Positions 1 through 8,524 of a stretch of DNA of 64,000 nt are shown piece after piece (the first letter of the stretch is position 1; every line of letters starts with the position of its first letter). Below the pieces are notes generated by a model. The model saw only the letters and a program-made list of their open reading frames with translations. It did not search any database and was not told the origin of the DNA. This DNA comes from Euzebyella marina (GTDB lineage: Bacteria > Bacteroidota > Bacteroidia > Flavobacteriales > Flavobacteriaceae), in assembly GCF_014855515.1 (NCBI RefSeq), contig NZ_JACYFK010000001.1, positions 372,001 through 436,000 of the forward strand, given 5' to 3'. The position numbers and the translations under genes are program-made.

Positions 1-508
1 CGGTTATGCGATAACCTAGATTAAGTCTTAGGTCGCTCAACCCACCGATGCCCCTCACATTACTTTCAAAAACCTCATTGGTACCCTCGATATTGGATTT
101 TATACCTACCAAAGAATATCCTACATCACTATAGGGAACCATGGCAATTCCGGCTCCTAATCCTTCAAAAATTCGAAAGGCCATGGCCAAGTTAGAAAAG
201 TTCAACGTGGTTCTATTTTCTTGGTCCGACCGATTACTGTAGGTATTGTATTGTCCCTTTAAACCTACGTCATATATAAAACTGTTTTCAGGCATAAGGG
301 CAAAGCTTGCGGCATTCAAATTGTTTATCTCACCTTCTTCCCTCAATGCTATACCGCTGTAACCCATTCCGTTGGTTCTACCAATACCTGTTTGGTTGAC
401 GACCCCAAGGCCATAGAGAGAATAGGGTGAACTTGTAAGGCCTTCAGACTGGGAGAACACCGTACCAACTACCATTAGTGCCAGAAAAAACAAATTAAAC
501 TTATTCAT
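1..508 (-). CDS. Outer-membrane beta-barrel-like protein, 3' part missing
   Basis: Reading the minus strand from the ATG at 508 gives an open frame to the window edge (about 169 codons). It starts with MNKFNLFFLALMVVG and a cleavable signal peptide ending near VFSQS. The mature start SPYSLYGLGVV is followed by Gly/Asn/aromatic-rich alternating segments, as in Bacteroidetes outer-membrane barrels encoded beside DUF4270 lipoproteins. Its start overlaps the last codons of the upstream DUF4270 gene by 8 bases, so the two are probably translationally coupled. The C-terminal barrel lies outside the window, so the exact family cannot be given. The open frame and signal peptide are seen; the barrel assignment is inference. 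Confidence 0.6.
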   Translation of the reverse strand, partial: MNKFNLFFLALMVVGTVFSQSEGLTSSPYSLYGLGVVNQTGIGRTNGMGYSGIALREEGEINNLNAASFALMPENSFIYDVGLKGQYNTYSNRSDQENRTTLNFSNLAMAFRIFEGLGAGIAMVPYSDVGYSLVGIKSNIEGTNEVFESNVRGIGGLSDLRLNLGYRIT

Positions 509-1817
509 CTTCACCATAAACCGCATAAGTTATTTCGAGGGAGGTTCTCGATTCATTGTTGGAACCATCTGTCAGCACATATCTATCGACCGATGTATTA
601 AAATCATTTGGTATCAATAAAAGAGCTTCCTTTTCATCTCTCATTCCCAATAGCAGTTCTTCGACATAACTACTAATTGGTATCTCATAGTAAATATTAT
701 TGAACTCCTCGTCGTTTCGGTTCAGTATTCCTTGTACAGAAGCTATGTCTTCAATTGACAACTGTTCTGTTATATCGTTGTTCTGGTCGACCAAAAAGAC
801 CAACAGAGTATCTCTTAACATTAATAGATCATTGTAAGAGGCCACCGTTGGCCTAACCTTCAGAACCGCCCCTAATAAGGTACCTTCGCCGCCAATGTCA
901 TGTATTGTTTGTATATGCGGGAATTCTATACGAGTTGCAATGCCGACCCCAGATTGTATATAGCTTTGGTTACCGGTAAGTCGGCTATACCTGTTCTCTT
1001 CTTGGCTAGTGAAAGAACGTAAAGCCTCTATAGGTTCTTTCGCTATTATCTCATTAAAGAATGGGGGCGGAGAAGTGGCTTGATTTATCGAAAAATCGAT
1101 ATAATCTTGAACTACATCATTTTCCTCGGCTACGCTGAAAAAAAGTCTCATGCCGCTTCCGCTAAGCGAATAACCCATCACCGGGCCATTATTATTTTCG
1201 GCACTAATTCTGAATCCCTTGAAGTATTCTTTCAACTCATCTGAATTGACAATTGATTTACTTTGAAAGTTTTCAAATAACCCAACACCCAAACTATCAT
1301 TTAACTTAACACTCAATGAATCAGCATCGTTTGGGCGCGGGTAAAAAGAAATAACACCTAAAGACTCGCCTTTGGTCGTTATATTGGAGCTATTGTAAAA
1401 ACCATCATCGCTAGGAGAGAGCTTCTGAGAAAGCTCTTCAAAGCTTATGGTTAAAGATGTTAGCGTATCGTTATAAAAATACCCGTCGTGTTTTAGGTAG
1501 AATACCAAACTATCAAAAACAGCCTCACTATCGATCGTATAACCATCAGGCAAAAGTTCAAGGTAACTTGAGCTCTCCACCACTCCGAAAACAGGATCTT
1601 CATAACGGCCGACGAGAATTCGGGTAGTCTCAGAAGTGATGATACTGTCGTATTTAATGGTCGACATTAAAACCGTTGCGGTATCTAATTGAACAACCCT
1701 GATATTGCTACTGGTAAAGGTATCGCCTGCCTCAAAATTTGATTCGTTGACCCCTTCGGTACTACAGGCCAATACTATAATGAGAATTAAAAGACTGGCT
1801 AAAGAAAGTCTTATCAT
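501..1817 (-). CDS. DUF4270 family lipoprotein
   Basis: This is a 438-residue predicted surface or periplasmic lipoprotein. The N-terminus MIRLSLASLLILIIVLACS gives a signal peptide with a lipobox cysteine at about residue 18. The segment around residues 60-80 (LVGRYEDPVFGVVESSSYLE) and the following DSLVFYLKHDGYF pattern resemble DUF4270, a Flavobacteriia family of unknown function usually coded next to an outer-membrane protein. That is also the arrangement here, with an 8-base overlap into the next minus-strand gene. A beta-rich secreted protein is likely. No catalytic motif is visible. The family name is from memory of its conserved GRY-DP-FG region and was not checked by search. Confidence 0.72.
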   Translation of the reverse strand: MIRLSLASLLILIIVLACSTEGVNESNFEAGDTFTSSNIRVVQLDTATVLMSTIKYDSIITSETTRILVGRYEDPVFGVVESSSYLELLPDGYTIDSEAVFDSLVFYLKHDGYFYNDTLTSLTISFEELSQKLSPSDDGFYNSSNITTKGESLGVISFYPRPNDADSLSVKLNDSLGVGLFENFQSKSIVNSDELKEYFKGFRISAENNNGPVMGYSLSGSGMRLFFSVAEENDVVQDYIDFSINQATSPPPFFNEIIAKEPIEALRSFTSQEENRYSRLTGNQSYIQSGVGIATRIEFPHIQTIHDIGGEGTLLGAVLKVRPTVASYNDLLMLRDTLLVFLVDQNNDITEQLSIEDIASVQGILNRNDEEFNNIYYEIPISSYVEELLLGMRDEKEALLLIPNDFNTSVDRYVLTDGSNNESRTSLEITYAVYGEDE

Positions 1818-2044
1818 TCGTTTTATTTTAGGGCTAAAGTAGTTGGCGTGCTTACTTGTAAAAACCCTAATAGATAAACTTGTTTTATTACAAGACCTAT
1901 CTATGAATATGATCTACCAAAGAGCTATTAATTTTTCGCCGATAAAATCACCTTGTTCGTACCTTAAAAGAAGGGCTTCATCTATTTGAGTTTATTGGGC
2001 GGCACATTGAGTTTAGTTTTGACCAAAAATTAAATCTCAATGAT

Positions 2045-3034
2045 ATGAACCGTTACGATTTTAAATTTCTTGGTATAACCGTTTTCTGCGGATTGCTTTT
2101 TATAGGCTGTTCAAGCGATGACGATGACGATGACCTAGGCAACTGGATAGACCGCTCTGTTTTTGACGGAAGCCCTAGAAGTAGTGTATCGGGTTTCACC
2201 ATTGACAACATCGGCTACGTAGGTGTGGGCTATGATGGTGATGATTACTTGAATTCATTTTGGGCCTATAATATTGATGGAGACTATTGGTCACAGAAAG
2301 CCGATTTTCCTGGTAGTGCAAGAAATGCGGCTGTTGGGTTCGATGTAGACGGCAAAGGCTATATAGGGTCAGGGTATGACGGACTTAACGAACTAAATGA
2401 TTTTTATAGTTATGAACCTAGCAGCAATACTTGGCAGCAAATAGCATCATTACCTAACAGTTCGCGAAGAAGTGCTATAGCTTTTGGTATCAACGGCTTC
2501 GGTTATTTCGGCACCGGCTTCGATGGCGACAACGATCGTAAAGATTTTTGGAAATATAACCCAAACACTGACAGCTGGTCTGAATTGGTCGGTTTTGGTG
2601 GCGACAAAAGGCGAGAAGCGGTCACTTTTACCATAGGAGACAAAGTATATTTAGGCACTGGAGTTTCCAATGGAATATATCTTGATGATTTTTGGGAATT
2701 TGATTCGGCCAGCGAAAGCTGGACGAAAAAATTAGACCTTGACGAGGAAGATGACTACAGCATCGTACGGAGTAACGCTGTTGCATTTGCCCTGAACGGA
2801 TATGGCTATATCGCCTGTGGGGCTTCAAGTGGAGCGCTCGGCACCGTTTGGGAATACAACCCAACGAACGACACTTGGGAAATGAAGACCAGCTTTGAAG
2901 GCACAACTCGGCAAGATGCCATTGCCTTCTCAAACGGATCACGGGCATTGGTCGGCCTAGGCCGCTCAGGCACCTTATATCTTGACGACCTAGACGAATT
3001 CTTTCCTTTTGAAGAATATGATGATGAAGATTAG
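2045..3034 (+). CDS. Kelch-repeat lipoprotein (beta-propeller)
   Basis: A 329-residue lipoprotein whose signal peptide ends at LLFIGC and is followed by an acidic SSDDDDDD stretch. The rest is a run of about six Kelch-type repeats of roughly 50 residues. Each has a Gly-Tyr-Gly or GYVGVG pair and a W-x-Y-N-x-x-x-D-x-W strand (for example FWAYNIDGDYW, FWKYNPNTDSW, VWEYNPTNDTW), enough for one beta-propeller. It is probably anchored at the outer membrane and binds a protein or glycan partner. The gene overlaps the following DUF4907 gene and appears to lead an operon with a LytS/LytTR two-component pair, so it may take part in the sensed process; that is inference. Confidence 0.85.
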   Translation: MNRYDFKFLGITVFCGLLFIGCSSDDDDDDLGNWIDRSVFDGSPRSSVSGFTIDNIGYVGVGYDGDDYLNSFWAYNIDGDYWSQKADFPGSARNAAVGFDVDGKGYIGSGYDGLNELNDFYSYEPSSNTWQQIASLPNSSRRSAIAFGINGFGYFGTGFDGDNDRKDFWKYNPNTDSWSELVGFGGDKRREAVTFTIGDKVYLGTGVSNGIYLDDFWEFDSASESWTKKLDLDEEDDYSIVRSNAVAFALNGYGYIACGASSGALGTVWEYNPTNDTWEMKTSFEGTTRQDAIAFSNGSRALVGLGRSGTLYLDDLDEFFPFEEYDDED

Positions 3035-3413
3035 CCGAACATTCCTAAATACTGTTCTGCACCATTGGAAAGCTATTGCGCTATTGACATTAGTAACAGT
3101 GGCTCTATTTCTAACTGTCGATTATTTAGTTCCGGCCAAAAAAAACAACAATACTTCCAAACAACTAAAGACGGAAACGATTGCGGTTGGCGATGGCTAT
3201 GGTTATCAAGTTTGGTATGGTGAAGACGTTTTGATAAGGCAAGAGAATATTCCGGGTCTACAGGGTCATGTCACCTTTCAAAATGTAAACGATGCCTTAA
3301 GGGTAGGCGACCTAATCGTGCACAGACTGAATCACGGTAAGAATCCGGAAATCACGCTAAGAGATCTTGAAAACTTAGAGGTAACAACCCCCAATCTTGT
3401 GGCAAATCAATAA
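3018..3413 (+). CDS. DUF4907 family membrane-anchored protein
   Basis: A protein of about 131 residues with one N-terminal membrane segment (AIALLTLVTVALFLTVDYLV) followed by a small extracytoplasmic domain. The domain contains GDGYGYQVWYG, LIRQENIPGLQG and a C-terminal NPEITLRDLENL pattern, which I recognise as DUF4907, a Bacteroidetes family often encoded with Kelch proteins. Three ATGs in a row (3018, 3021, 3024) compete as start; the upstream TTG at 3009 is less likely. The gene overlaps the end of the Kelch gene, and its stop overlaps the kinase start (TAATG), so translation is probably coupled. Function is unknown. Confidence 0.7.
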   Translation: MMMKISRTFLNTVLHHWKAIALLTLVTVALFLTVDYLVPAKKNNNTSKQLKTETIAVGDGYGYQVWYGEDVLIRQENIPGLQGHVTFQNVNDALRVGDLIVHRLNHGKNPEITLRDLENLEVTTPNLVANQ

Positions 3414-4435
3414 TGGCTTTAGAAAAATTCTCTATCAAGTCAATATTAGCGCATGTGGCCGTTTGGGGTTGCTTTACGCTCTTTCTTTTATACCCTAGCA
3501 TTACCGAAGGAAGGCGGACCCCTAGCGATATACCGGCAAAACTGTGCCTAACCATTGCCCTGTTTTATGTCAATTACTTTTTACTGGTTCCCCATTTCTT
3601 GCTAAAGAAAAAAACATTTCTCTACATATCGCTTTCCATATTGCTATTGTTCATAACCACATATGTTTCAGAAACTTTTTTCAGGCCCCAGTTCATTGAC
3701 CACCTACCAAGAATACCGCGCGGTCCGAAACCAGAGGGTTTTAGACAGCCTTTAATTTTCATTTTGCTCTTCTGTGTTCCTTTTGTGGTAAGCACCATTT
3801 TAAAAGTATATGGAGAATGGAAAAGCAATGATGATTTAAGAAAAGTTACTGAAAAGGAAAAAATCAATTCAGAACTACAGTTTTTGAAAACACAGCTGAA
3901 CCCCCATTTTTTATTCAATTCCCTTAATACCATCTATTCGCTATCGGTCAAGAATTCTTCCGATACATCGGAAGCAATTCTCAACATTTCTGAATTGATG
4001 CGCTATATGCTGTATGAGGCCAACCGCGAAAAAGTGCCCTTAGAAAAAGAAATCAATTACCTTAAAAATTACGTTCAATTACAACGATTACGATTACCGG
4101 AAGGCGAGAGTGTAAAACTAAAAATCAATGGCGATACGTACGGTAAACTAATAGCCCCCCTACTCTTCATAGCTTTTATAGAAAATGCTTTCAAGTACGG
4201 TACCGATTTTCAAGGCAACACTGATATAGAAATAAACCTTGAGATAAAAGAAAAGTCTATAAGCTTATATGTAGCTAACATAATCGGGGCGTATGTCGGG
4301 AAGGAAGGTAGTTCTGGAGTAGGCATTGAAAATGTTAAAAATAGGCTGAAGCTTCTTTACCCCAAAACCCATGAACTAACTATCGAAGATGATGGAAAAT
4401 ATTATAGAGTTCACTTATTTCTTAATTTGAATTAG
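3413..4435 (+). CDS. LytS/YehU-type sensor histidine kinase
   Basis: A 340-residue membrane kinase. Four hydrophobic segments lie at about residues 10-30, 42-60, 68-85 and 112-132. They are followed by a His_kinase domain with the phospho-acceptor motif QLNPHFLFNSLNTIY (His165) and a GHKL ATPase with the N-box FIENAFKYG and a GVGIENVKNRL glycine box. There is no separate periplasmic sensor domain, so the signal is probably membrane-linked or comes through the Kelch/DUF4907 partners. The gene starts on the stop codon of the DUF4907 gene and ends 5 bases before its cognate LytTR regulator. Confidence 0.92.
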   Translation: MALEKFSIKSILAHVAVWGCFTLFLLYPSITEGRRTPSDIPAKLCLTIALFYVNYFLLVPHFLLKKKTFLYISLSILLLFITTYVSETFFRPQFIDHLPRIPRGPKPEGFRQPLIFILLFCVPFVVSTILKVYGEWKSNDDLRKVTEKEKINSELQFLKTQLNPHFLFNSLNTIYSLSVKNSSDTSEAILNISELMRYMLYEANREKVPLEKEINYLKNYVQLQRLRLPEGESVKLKINGDTYGKLIAPLLFIAFIENAFKYGTDFQGNTDIEINLEIKEKSISLYVANIIGAYVGKEGSSGVGIENVKNRLKLLYPKTHELTIEDDGKYYRVHLFLNLN

Positions 4436-4440
4436 TTAGC

Positions 4441-5169
4441 ATGAAATGTATTATTATCGATGACGAGCCCTTGGCCGTAGATGTTTTAAAAGACTATTGT
4501 AACAAAGTTGACTTTTTAGAGCTTGAAGGTACTTTTACCAACCCTTTAGATTCTATACCGGTCATCAAGAGAACCAACATCGACCTCATTTTTTGTGATA
4601 TTGAAATGCCACAAATGAACGGTATCGATTTTATCGACTCTCTAGAAAACAGGCCCTTATTTATTTTCACCACGGCCTACCCTCATTATGCCGTTGATGG
4701 CTTTGAACTCAACGCCGTTGACTACTTGGTAAAACCAATTAGATATGGGCGATTTGTCAAAGCGGTATCTCGGGCGCAAGGCCTGATCAGCAAACGCGAA
4801 GAAGCAAACGATGCCCATATATTCTCTTCAAGTGGCAGCTTTGAAAACACCGATAACTTCATTTTCGTGAAGGCTGAATATGAGAATATCAAAATAAAGA
4901 TTGACAGTATTAAATATGTGCAAGGCCTCAAAGACTACTTAAAAATTCATATTGATACCTGTAATAAACCTATACTGACCTTAATGAGTTTTAAAGAACT
5001 CTACGAGCGATTACCCCAAAATCAGTTTGAAAGGGCCCATAAATCGTTTCTTATCAATGTGAACCACATTGGTTCAATACAAAGAAACCGTGTGGTTATT
5101 GATGATATACGAATACCTATCGGTGAAAGCTACAAGGCCAACTTTCTGTCAAGACTGGGCCTGCGGTAA
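4441..5169 (+). CDS. LytTR-family response regulator
   Basis: A 242-residue regulator. Residues 1-120 form a receiver domain with the acidic pair DD at 7-8, the phosphorylation site Asp53 in FCDIEMPQMNG and Lys in VKPI. Residues about 135-240 form a LytTR DNA-binding domain (FVKAEYENIKIKIDSIKYV, then FERAHKSFLINVNHI). It is the partner of the adjacent LytS-type kinase and the last gene of the Kelch-DUF4907-kinase-regulator operon. Targets are unknown; autoregulation of this operon is the simplest guess. Confidence 0.93.
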   Translation: MKCIIIDDEPLAVDVLKDYCNKVDFLELEGTFTNPLDSIPVIKRTNIDLIFCDIEMPQMNGIDFIDSLENRPLFIFTTAYPHYAVDGFELNAVDYLVKPIRYGRFVKAVSRAQGLISKREEANDAHIFSSSGSFENTDNFIFVKAEYENIKIKIDSIKYVQGLKDYLKIHIDTCNKPILTLMSFKELYERLPQNQFERAHKSFLINVNHIGSIQRNRVVIDDIRIPIGESYKANFLSRLGLR

Positions 5170-5290
5170 GCACATTATAAAACTAAAAAATTGAACGGTA
5201 GTAAATAACGGGTAAGACAAGCATTACGCTTCCATTGTAAGTTTTAAGAAAACTTTCTCAAGTCCGTTCCAGCAAGACAGAAAAACCGCA

Positions 5291-5351
5291 TATTTTAATG
5301 AAATTTTAATCATCTCACCCCTATAAATTAAGGGGTTAGGCTTTAATTTTG
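5291..5351 (+). promoter_or_regulatory. Promoter and direct-repeat operator upstream of OmpR-type regulator
   Basis: ATTTTAAT occurs at 5291-5298 and again at 5302-5309, an 11-base period typical of OmpR/PhoB-family tandem sites. A perfect TAnnTTTG -7 box (TAATTTTG) lies at 5344-5351, 21 bases before the ATG at 5373. The boxes are seen; autoregulation by the encoded regulator is inference. Confidence 0.45.
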
Positions 5352-5372
5352 CTCATTTTACCCTCAAGGCCT

Positions 5373-6071
5373 ATGAGCACCATATTATTGATTGAAGATG
5401 AACAGAAAGTTGCCGATATAATAAAAAAAGGCCTTGAAGAAGATGGGTATGCCGTGGTTCATGAAACCGATGGAAGAAAGGGTATTGAAACCTTAGGAAA
5501 AACATCGGCCAACTTAGTAATTCTTGACATACTGTTACCGGGCATGAACGGCCTTGATGTTTGTAAAAAAATTCGTGAATTGGGTTACAACGAAATACCC
5601 ATTCTCATGCTTACTGCCCTGGGTAGTGTTGAAAATGTAGTTTTAGGCCTTGATAACGGTGCCGACGACTATTTGGCAAAACCTTTCAAACTAATAGAAC
5701 TAAAGGCAAGGCTCAGAACCCTGCTAAGAAGAACCGACCTTTTAGACAATGCCAAATTCAAGAATGGCGACCATTACTCTTTTAACGATATTCATATTGA
5801 TGACTACACTAAAACCGTAACAAGAGATAACAAGACCATTAATTTGACCTCGACCGAATATCGCCTGTTGCTTATGTTTATGAAGAATCCTAACAAGGTA
5901 CTTACCCGAACCGATCTCTTGGACGAAGTTTGGGGAATCAATTTCGATATAGGCACAAATGTAGTCGATGTTTATGTCAATTATATTCGAAAAAAGTTGG
6001 AGGTAGACGGTCTACCTAGGGTAATACATACCGTCGTGGGTATGGGTTATGCTTTAAAAGACTATAGATGA
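5373..6071 (+). CDS. OmpR/PhoB-type response regulator
   Basis: A 232-residue regulator starting MSTILLIEDEQKVADI. I chose the ATG at 5373 because it begins directly at the first receiver strand; the TTG at 5349 would add an odd extension. The receiver has acidic residues at EDE, phospho-acceptor Asp52 in ILDILLPGMNG, Thr in MLTALG and Lys in LAKPF. The C-terminal winged helix (about 125-230) has the usual LTSTEYRLLLMFMKNPNKVLTR and VDVYVNYIRKKLE elements. It overlaps the downstream kinase by 4 bases (ATGA). Confidence 0.93.
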   Translation: MSTILLIEDEQKVADIIKKGLEEDGYAVVHETDGRKGIETLGKTSANLVILDILLPGMNGLDVCKKIRELGYNEIPILMLTALGSVENVVLGLDNGADDYLAKPFKLIELKARLRTLLRRTDLLDNAKFKNGDHYSFNDIHIDDYTKTVTRDNKTINLTSTEYRLLLMFMKNPNKVLTRTDLLDEVWGINFDIGTNVVDVYVNYIRKKLEVDGLPRVIHTVVGMGYALKDYR

Positions 6072-7441
6072 AAATTCATTACAGAATCATTTATCTGTTG
6101 ATTTCGGTGTTCTTTCTGTACACCCTACTCTTCTGTGGCTTCATCTATTATTCCATCTCCAATTATTCATTCACCGATTTTTATAAGCGACTTGAGATCA
6201 GGGCTGCCACGACAGCAAAAATTCAGCTTGACAATCCGGATGATGCTTCTATCATAATGGAAATGAGGCAAGAATATCTAGAGAAGTTACCCCATCAAAA
6301 AGAATACTTATATCCGGTTGAAACCTTGACCGCCCAAGCCACTGATGATACCCTCAAGTTTTCAAAAGACTTCGTCGAAAAGCTTATTGAAGATGGCGCG
6401 GGCAGTTACAGAGATGGAAGTATTTTTTATTCAGGTATTCGATACAAAACCATCAAGGGCAAAGACTATATCGTCATTGTTTCGGCTGAAAATTACTTTT
6501 TTTCGCACCACATAGCCTACTTGAGAAGTTTGTTGGTTACGTCTTTATTGTACGCCCTTTTACTTATCGCCCTAGTGAGCATGCTTATTTCACGAACCTT
6601 GGTACGACCAGTCCAGAACATTATCAGTGAAGTAAAAAAAGTAAGTTCCGAAAATCTGCATCTAAGGCTGCAACCGCCCAAATCAAAAGACTCCATTCGA
6701 AAACTGGCATTGACATTTAATGATTTGCTCAACAGATTGGAGACAACTTTCGAAACTCAAAAGAACTTTGTGAGCAATGCATCGCATGAGTTGAACACCC
6801 CACTAACGACCATTATCGGCGAGGCCGATTATGCCCTGTCTAAAGAGCGAGACAGCGAGGAATACAAAAAATCGTTGGGAAACATTCTCGGTGAAGCCGA
6901 AAAGCTTGAACAAAAGACCAAGGCCCTATTGTTACTGGCACAAACCGGTTTTGATGGAAAATCGCAAAAACTGGTAAGGCTACGCTCCGACCAGCTTATA
7001 TTAGATGTGAAGGAAACAGTTCAAAAGCTCAACTCAAAATTCAAGGTTTGCCTTGACTTTAGTTTACTGCCAGAGAATCATGAAAAATTAAAAATTCGGG
7101 GTAATTTTCATCTGCTGCACTTGGCACTCACCAATATAGTGGTCAATGGCTGTAAATATTCTAACGGAGAACCGGTGTATGTAGCCTTAGGTGCATCTGA
7201 CACACATGTGCTTATCATCATAAAAGATTCTGGAATCGGAATTCCGAAAAATGAAATGCCCTATATCTACGACCCCTATTTCAGGGCCTCAAATACAACG
7301 GACTTTGCAGGCTATGGTATTGGTCTACCACTAAGCAGAAACATCGTACTGCTTCATGAGGGAACGATAAAAGTATCATCGGTAGAAAATGAGGGTACGA
7401 CGGTCAAGATCAATATTCCGATATGGAACCAGCCACTTTAA
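6068..7441 (+). CDS. Sensor histidine kinase (HAMP-HisKA-HATPase)
   Basis: A 457-residue inner-membrane kinase with one membrane segment at 8-30 and a second at about 155-175 enclosing a periplasmic sensor of some 120 residues. A HAMP linker, HisKA with SNASHELNTPLTTIIGEA (His240) and a HATPase_c domain follow. The HATPase has N-box NIVVNGCKYSNG, G1 KDSGIGI and G2 GYGIGLPLS. It pairs with the regulator it overlaps. The periplasmic domain matches nothing I recognise. Direct repeats just after the gene suggest that the pair controls the UspA-like gene that follows. Confidence 0.92.
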   Translation: MKIHYRIIYLLISVFFLYTLLFCGFIYYSISNYSFTDFYKRLEIRAATTAKIQLDNPDDASIIMEMRQEYLEKLPHQKEYLYPVETLTAQATDDTLKFSKDFVEKLIEDGAGSYRDGSIFYSGIRYKTIKGKDYIVIVSAENYFFSHHIAYLRSLLVTSLLYALLLIALVSMLISRTLVRPVQNIISEVKKVSSENLHLRLQPPKSKDSIRKLALTFNDLLNRLETTFETQKNFVSNASHELNTPLTTIIGEADYALSKERDSEEYKKSLGNILGEAEKLEQKTKALLLLAQTGFDGKSQKLVRLRSDQLILDVKETVQKLNSKFKVCLDFSLLPENHEKLKIRGNFHLLHLALTNIVVNGCKYSNGEPVYVALGASDTHVLIIIKDSGIGIPKNEMPYIYDPYFRASNTTDFAGYGIGLPLSRNIVLLHEGTIKVSSVENEGTTVKINIPIWNQPL

Positions 7442-7446
7442 TGTCA

Positions 7447-7498
7447 TTCTAATGTGAGCTTAGAATTTTAAGCATTTTCTAATGCGGTTCTAAATTTC
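7447..7498 (+). promoter_or_regulatory. Candidate operator/promoter of the UspA-like gene
   Basis: TTCTAATG stands at 7447-7454 and 7477-7484, and TTCTAAAT at 7488-7495, exactly 11 bases after the second copy. A reverse-complement half (TTAGAA) lies at 7460-7465. TAAATTTC at 7491-7498 is one base off the TAnnTTTG -7 box, about 40 bases before the ATG at 7539. The 11-base phasing fits an OmpR-family regulator. The sites are seen; the regulator is inferred from proximity. Confidence 0.4.
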
Positions 7499-7538
7499 GC
7501 TTAATGGCTTCCATGGTAGATTTGAGAAAAATTAAATC

Positions 7539-8042
7539 ATGGAAGCAAAAAAAATTCTCATCCCAACCGATTTCACGACTCAATCCTTAGAGTTGGTACA
7601 ACAAACTCTTGAGGCATCTTCTGACCGTCCATTGCAAATTGTTCTGGTACATGGTTGCTACCCTTCCCTCTCGATAACCGATATGTTGTTCTTTTCAAAG
7701 ACAAGAATTATCAATCAGTTACAGTCTGAAGATTTTGTAGAAGCTTGTAAAGTTTTGAAAAACAAATATGATTCTAAGTTAAACTCGCTGACGGTAGATA
7801 TCATTACTTCCAATAACGAGTCTTATTTCAAGAATTATCTGGAAGGCAATAAGATTACCCATACCATCGTACCCAACGAAGGGTTTTTGAACTTTAAAAA
7901 AGTTCAAGGAATCGATACCATCGCTCTTCTCAAAAATTGTGGTCTGCCCTGCCAGATAGTCAATTTTGAAAATCAGACCGAAAACCTCAACAATTACAGC
8001 AAGCGGTCTTTGGCCAATGTGCTATTGTCGAACTTAAAGTAA
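7539..8042 (+). CDS. UspA-like universal stress protein
   Basis: A 167-residue cytosolic protein. The N-terminus KKILIPTDFTTQSLELVQQTL is the first beta-strand and helix of the universal stress protein fold (usually KILVPTDFSxxA). A hydrophobic strand, IVLVHG, follows. The C-terminal ATP-binding GxxGxnxxxxxxGS signature of UspA is not present, so this is a divergent or non-nucleotide-binding member. It is preceded by candidate OmpR-type operator repeats and followed 5 bases later by a small lipocalin-like gene. Role inferred: stress response downstream of the neighbouring two-component system. Confidence 0.65.
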   Translation: MEAKKILIPTDFTTQSLELVQQTLEASSDRPLQIVLVHGCYPSLSITDMLFFSKTRIINQLQSEDFVEACKVLKNKYDSKLNSLTVDIITSNNESYFKNYLEGNKITHTIVPNEGFLNFKKVQGIDTIALLKNCGLPCQIVNFENQTENLNNYSKRSLANVLLSNLK

Positions 8043-8047
8043 AACAA

Positions 8048-8524
8048 ATGAAATTATGGCCCATATATTCCTTTTTTGGCCTTTTGCTCTTTTTGAGTAT
8101 TGGGGCCATAACCAAAGAACAAAGTACAGAGACCTTAATTTTGGGGGACTGGAAGGAGGTTTCATGGAAATACGAAAAGGTTAACCACGATAATAAAATT
8201 GCATTTGACATTAATGATTACCAAAAGGAAGAAATCTGCAAAAACCTAATCATTCACGAGGCCGAAACCTGGAGGTTCTCACCAAATAAAAAGTTAGAGT
8301 TTCTTGAGAACGGTAAAATCAAGGAAGATTTAAAGTGGAACATTAAAGGTCGAGGGCATGTTTTAGAACTAAAACACCAAAATTCAATCATTGAAGATTA
8401 TCAAGTGGTCGATGTAACACGAGACGAACTGATAGTGCAATTCAATTTTGATTTGCAAATAAGGGGTATCGTACGAATGACTTTTAAAAGAATACCAAAT
8501 AAACAATATGCTCAGAAAATTTAG
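8048..8524 (+). CDS. Small exported lipocalin-like protein
   Basis: A 158-residue protein with an N-terminal hydrophobic signal or anchor (IYSFFGLLLFLSIGAITK). A beta-rich body begins ILGDWKEVSWKYEKV and ends VRMTFKRIP. The opening GDW pattern and the length are like lipocalin-type domain proteins common in Flavobacteriia. I cannot name a family with certainty and no catalytic residues are visible. Its end overlaps the start of the YoaK-like gene by 17 bases, so the two are likely co-expressed. Confidence 0.5.
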   Translation: MKLWPIYSFFGLLLFLSIGAITKEQSTETLILGDWKEVSWKYEKVNHDNKIAFDINDYQKEEICKNLIIHEAETWRFSPNKKLEFLENGKIKEDLKWNIKGRGHVLELKHQNSIIEDYQVVDVTRDELIVQFNFDLQIRGIVRMTFKRIPNKQYAQKI

